Of a DNA stretch of 64,000 nucleotides, positions 62,154-64,000 are shown one piece after another. Origin of the DNA: Rhabditoides inermis (taxonomy: Eukaryota; Nematoda; Chromadorea; Rhabditida; Rhabditidae); assembly GCA_963966185.1 (NCBI GenBank), contig CAWZYM010000309.1:62001-126000 (forward strand), given 5' to 3'. The position numbers and the translations under genes are program-made. The notes under the pieces were generated by a model. That model had not been told where the DNA came from, did no database searches, and saw only the letters and a list, made by a program, of their open reading frames with translations. How positions within the stretch are numbered: the first letter of the stretch is position 1; each line of letters starts with the position of its first letter.

Positions 62154-62840
62154 ATGCGCAAGTTGGTGATCCCGAAGCACTTTGGCCGTCCGTCCATCGG
62201 TCTCGCTCTTTTCGGCTGCACGAACCGGCCGTTCTACCACGTGTGCGTCTTCCCTGATCGCGCGCTCGGCCGCCGCTCCGAGAGCAGCATCCTCGAGCAG
62301 GTTCGTCGTCATATTTAATGTTTTATACATTGTTCTTGTACAATTACATGTTTATTAGGTGGGAACGTTTGACCCGCTGCCGAACGTGCGCAACGAGAAG
62401 CTGGTGGCTCTGGACTACGGTCGACTCAAGTACTGGATCGGAGAACGCAACGCCCACATCTCCGTGCCTGTCCTAGAGCTCCTCGGTGCGTTTCATTTGT
62501 GAAAAAAATAGAGTCCTAACGTGATTACTTTTGTTCTGTTTGATAATAGTTCGTTCTGTTTGATAATAGTTCTTAGTTGAAACATATTTACGACGATTTT
62601 TTTCTTTTAAAAATACTAGCCTAGAATCGATAATGTTGTAGGTCTGTCGGGTCTGTTCCCCATCCACCCGAAGACGTTCATCCGCGCGCGCGAATCGCGC
62701 GAGCTGCAGGCCGCGTCCGCAGCCGCCGCCGCCGTCGCTGCTCAGGCCACAGAGGCCGAGCAGGGAGACAAGGCTCAGGCCTGGTCAGTTATATTTCTAC
62801 TATGGCTTATATTCTATATAAAAAGTGTGTGTTTTGCAGA
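62154..62840 (+). CDS. mrps-16: Mitochondrial small ribosomal subunit protein bS16m
   Basis: Exons 62154-62300, 62359-62485 and 62642-62783, with the stop apparently completed by splicing to 62840. The sequence starts MRKLVIPKHFGRPSIGLALF, with a typical S16 core: FYHVCVFPDRALGRRSES, VGTFDPLPNVRNEKLVAL, DYGRLKYWIGERNAHISVPV and LGLSGLFPIHPKTFIRA. Its C-terminal tail is Ala/Glu-rich (AASAAAAAVAAQATEAE). It closely follows the Caenorhabditis protein as I recall it. It acts in the mitoribosome small subunit. If the last intron is not removed, the frame continues to a TAG at 62862-62864, adding about 27 residues (starting WSVIFLLW). The splice acceptor at 62839 also serves, or competes with, the next gene. 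Confidence 0.93.
62829..62839 (+). promoter_or_regulatory. Acceptor shared by mrps-16 and the downstream gene
   Basis: GTGTTTTGCAG ends at 62839. Used in cis it would complete the mrps-16 stop codon (TG|A). Used in trans it would place a spliced leader six bases before the next ATG at 62846. Confidence 0.5.
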
Positions 62841-62845
62841 TCTCC

Positions 62846-64000
62846 ATGCTCTCCAACCATAGATATGATTTACTGTCCACGCGCGCGCTTCTAGGTGAGC
62901 TTTCAGAACTCCGTTTTTGTATGTATATTATTTTTCAGTCTTGTTATTGTTTGTCTTCTCCCACATATCTCACACTGCCGCCGACTGTTATGATGACGTG
63001 CAGATCTATGCTCGCAACTCCTCGTCGACGACCAACGACGAATCTTTGTATACTATTGAGAAGGTATGTGTTACTGTTACTTTGACGTAACCAGTCCACG
63101 TTGAGGACACCCGTGCCTGTTACTCGCTGCTCTCGTCGGTGGGTGTGGCGGAGGATGGTGGAGAGGCGGAGCTTCCCGGCTGTTCTCCAGCCCACATGCA
63201 ACTCACACTCGCACCCATCACCGTCCACCCTAACACTAATGCGTAAGTAAAGTGTTTTTTGGAACTCATCGTAGCACTGAGATTACGTTGATTTTGAGAT
63301 CTTATCATCAAATAGTGTTACATATTTTTTCATGTGTAACACCATTTCAGTCTTCCGTACATCACACTGAACATGTCTGTGTTGGTGCACTCTCGGGTGT
63401 CGTCGGTGTTCCTTCGTTTGGAGTGCGTGTCTGCTCCGGACCACGCGGACAGCTACTGCCACGACCACAGCAAGCAGCTGCGGGAGTGGGGCCGGATGAT
63501 CTGGCCGTGCAGGGCACTCAGTCTGCGGGAGGAGGGGGAAGGGGTCGAGGTGGGCGGGTACTGGGTACTGGGTGAAATAGGTTTCATTGGATTGATATTT
63601 GTTTGGGTATACGCTTTAGTGATAATTTGTACTTTTTCGTTATTCGTGATTGATTTTTGTTAACAGGATTGAAATAGGTTTCACTACTCAAGTTTATTCA
63701 CCGAGGATTGAAAATGAATAAATATTCTTTGTTGGCATTTTTCACAATATATTTTGTCGTCCAGTTGCCGCTCCGCTTCGGCTACAGCTGCTTCCGTCTG
63801 TTCGGCCTCTCCCAGTATCGGGTCAACGTCACACTCATGCCGCAGCGATGCAGGTACTAATTGAACTTTCAATTTTTAATATAAAAATGTAAACAAAAAT
63901 ACTATACAATACAATGTATTTAGGTCGAGTTTCATGGTGTCTATCCCGCACGATTCGCAGCTGGACACAGGGATCGCGAGTCTGTACACGCAGGAGTTGA
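62846..64000 (+). CDS. Secreted or membrane protein, Cys-containing ectodomain, partial at window end
   Basis: Exons 62846-62894, 62939-63063, 63106-63242, 63351-63549, 63765-63854 and 63924 to the edge. Splicing the first two makes MLSNHRYDLLSTRALLVLLL then FVFSHISHTAADCYDD, a good signal sequence with cleavage near TAA|DC. The ectodomain has scattered Cys (RACYSLL, LPGCSPAHM, LRLECVSAPDHADSYCHDH, WPCRALSL, YSCFRLFGLSQYRVNVTLMP, QRCRSSFMVSI) and N-glycosylation motifs (NSS, NMS, NVT). The pattern of paired Cys with strand-like segments resembles cytokine-receptor-type ectodomains such as the nematode IL-17-receptor-like group, but this is a weak guess. The start of the third exon is uncertain (an alternative acceptor is at 63094). 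The gene continues beyond the window. Confidence 0.65.

Overview
The window is nuclear DNA of a rhabditid-type nematode. Genes are split by many short introns (mostly 40-80 bp, GT...TTTCAG). Several start codons lie just downstream of a TTTTCAG-type acceptor, as expected for spliced-leader trans-splicing. The recognisable proteins are typical of nematodes: a cytosolic cyclophilin, a tandem-repeat galectin, a histidine acid phosphatase, a p50RhoGAP-like protein, an astacin with EGF/CUB regions, and a mitochondrial bS16 very close to the Caenorhabditis form. Introns are loaded with (TC)n/(GA)n tracts.

Layout. 1-15.8 kb is a compact gene region: a Gln-rich coiled-coil gene (-), cyclophilin (+), two tRNA-like relics, galectin (+), acid phosphatase (-), a small secreted Cys protein (+) and RhoGAP (-). 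16.2-29.8 kb is a transposon nest. Two tandem MITEs carry 10-bp CACTTCATCA arrays. A damaged two-ORF LINE follows, and a 7.32-kb PIF/Harbinger-type DNA transposon sits inside its reverse transcriptase, flanked by an ACT target duplication. The transposon has long inverted arms built from 201/212-bp units that look like exon plus intron, a GGAAAATCC-rich palindromic tip, a multi-exon DDE transposase and two further ORFs. 30.3-38.9 kb holds two tandem paralogs ending in an Smr-like domain; their introns collected two TTAA-flanked or TA-flanked MITEs, a tRNA-derived SINE and a second LINE. 39.7-51.3 kb is a tandem pair of very large paralogs of a family I do not recognise. 51.6-55.8 kb encodes a Lys/Ser/Glu-rich low-complexity protein with one hydrophobic N-terminal segment and a duplicated exon. 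56.4-61.8 kb holds a small secreted protein and the astacin gene, which hosts two intact tRNA genes (Ile-AAT, Trp-CCA) in one intron. 62.1-64.0 kb has mrps-16 followed immediately by a putative membrane or secreted protein that runs off the window.

The host genes have mixed housekeeping and secreted roles and no single pathway links them. The strongest candidate for something new is the Harbinger-type element. Its inverted arms appear to give both inward-facing transcription units the same promoter and the same array of short 5' leader exons. Exon coordinates were read by eye from splice signals and reading frame and were not confirmed with transcripts.
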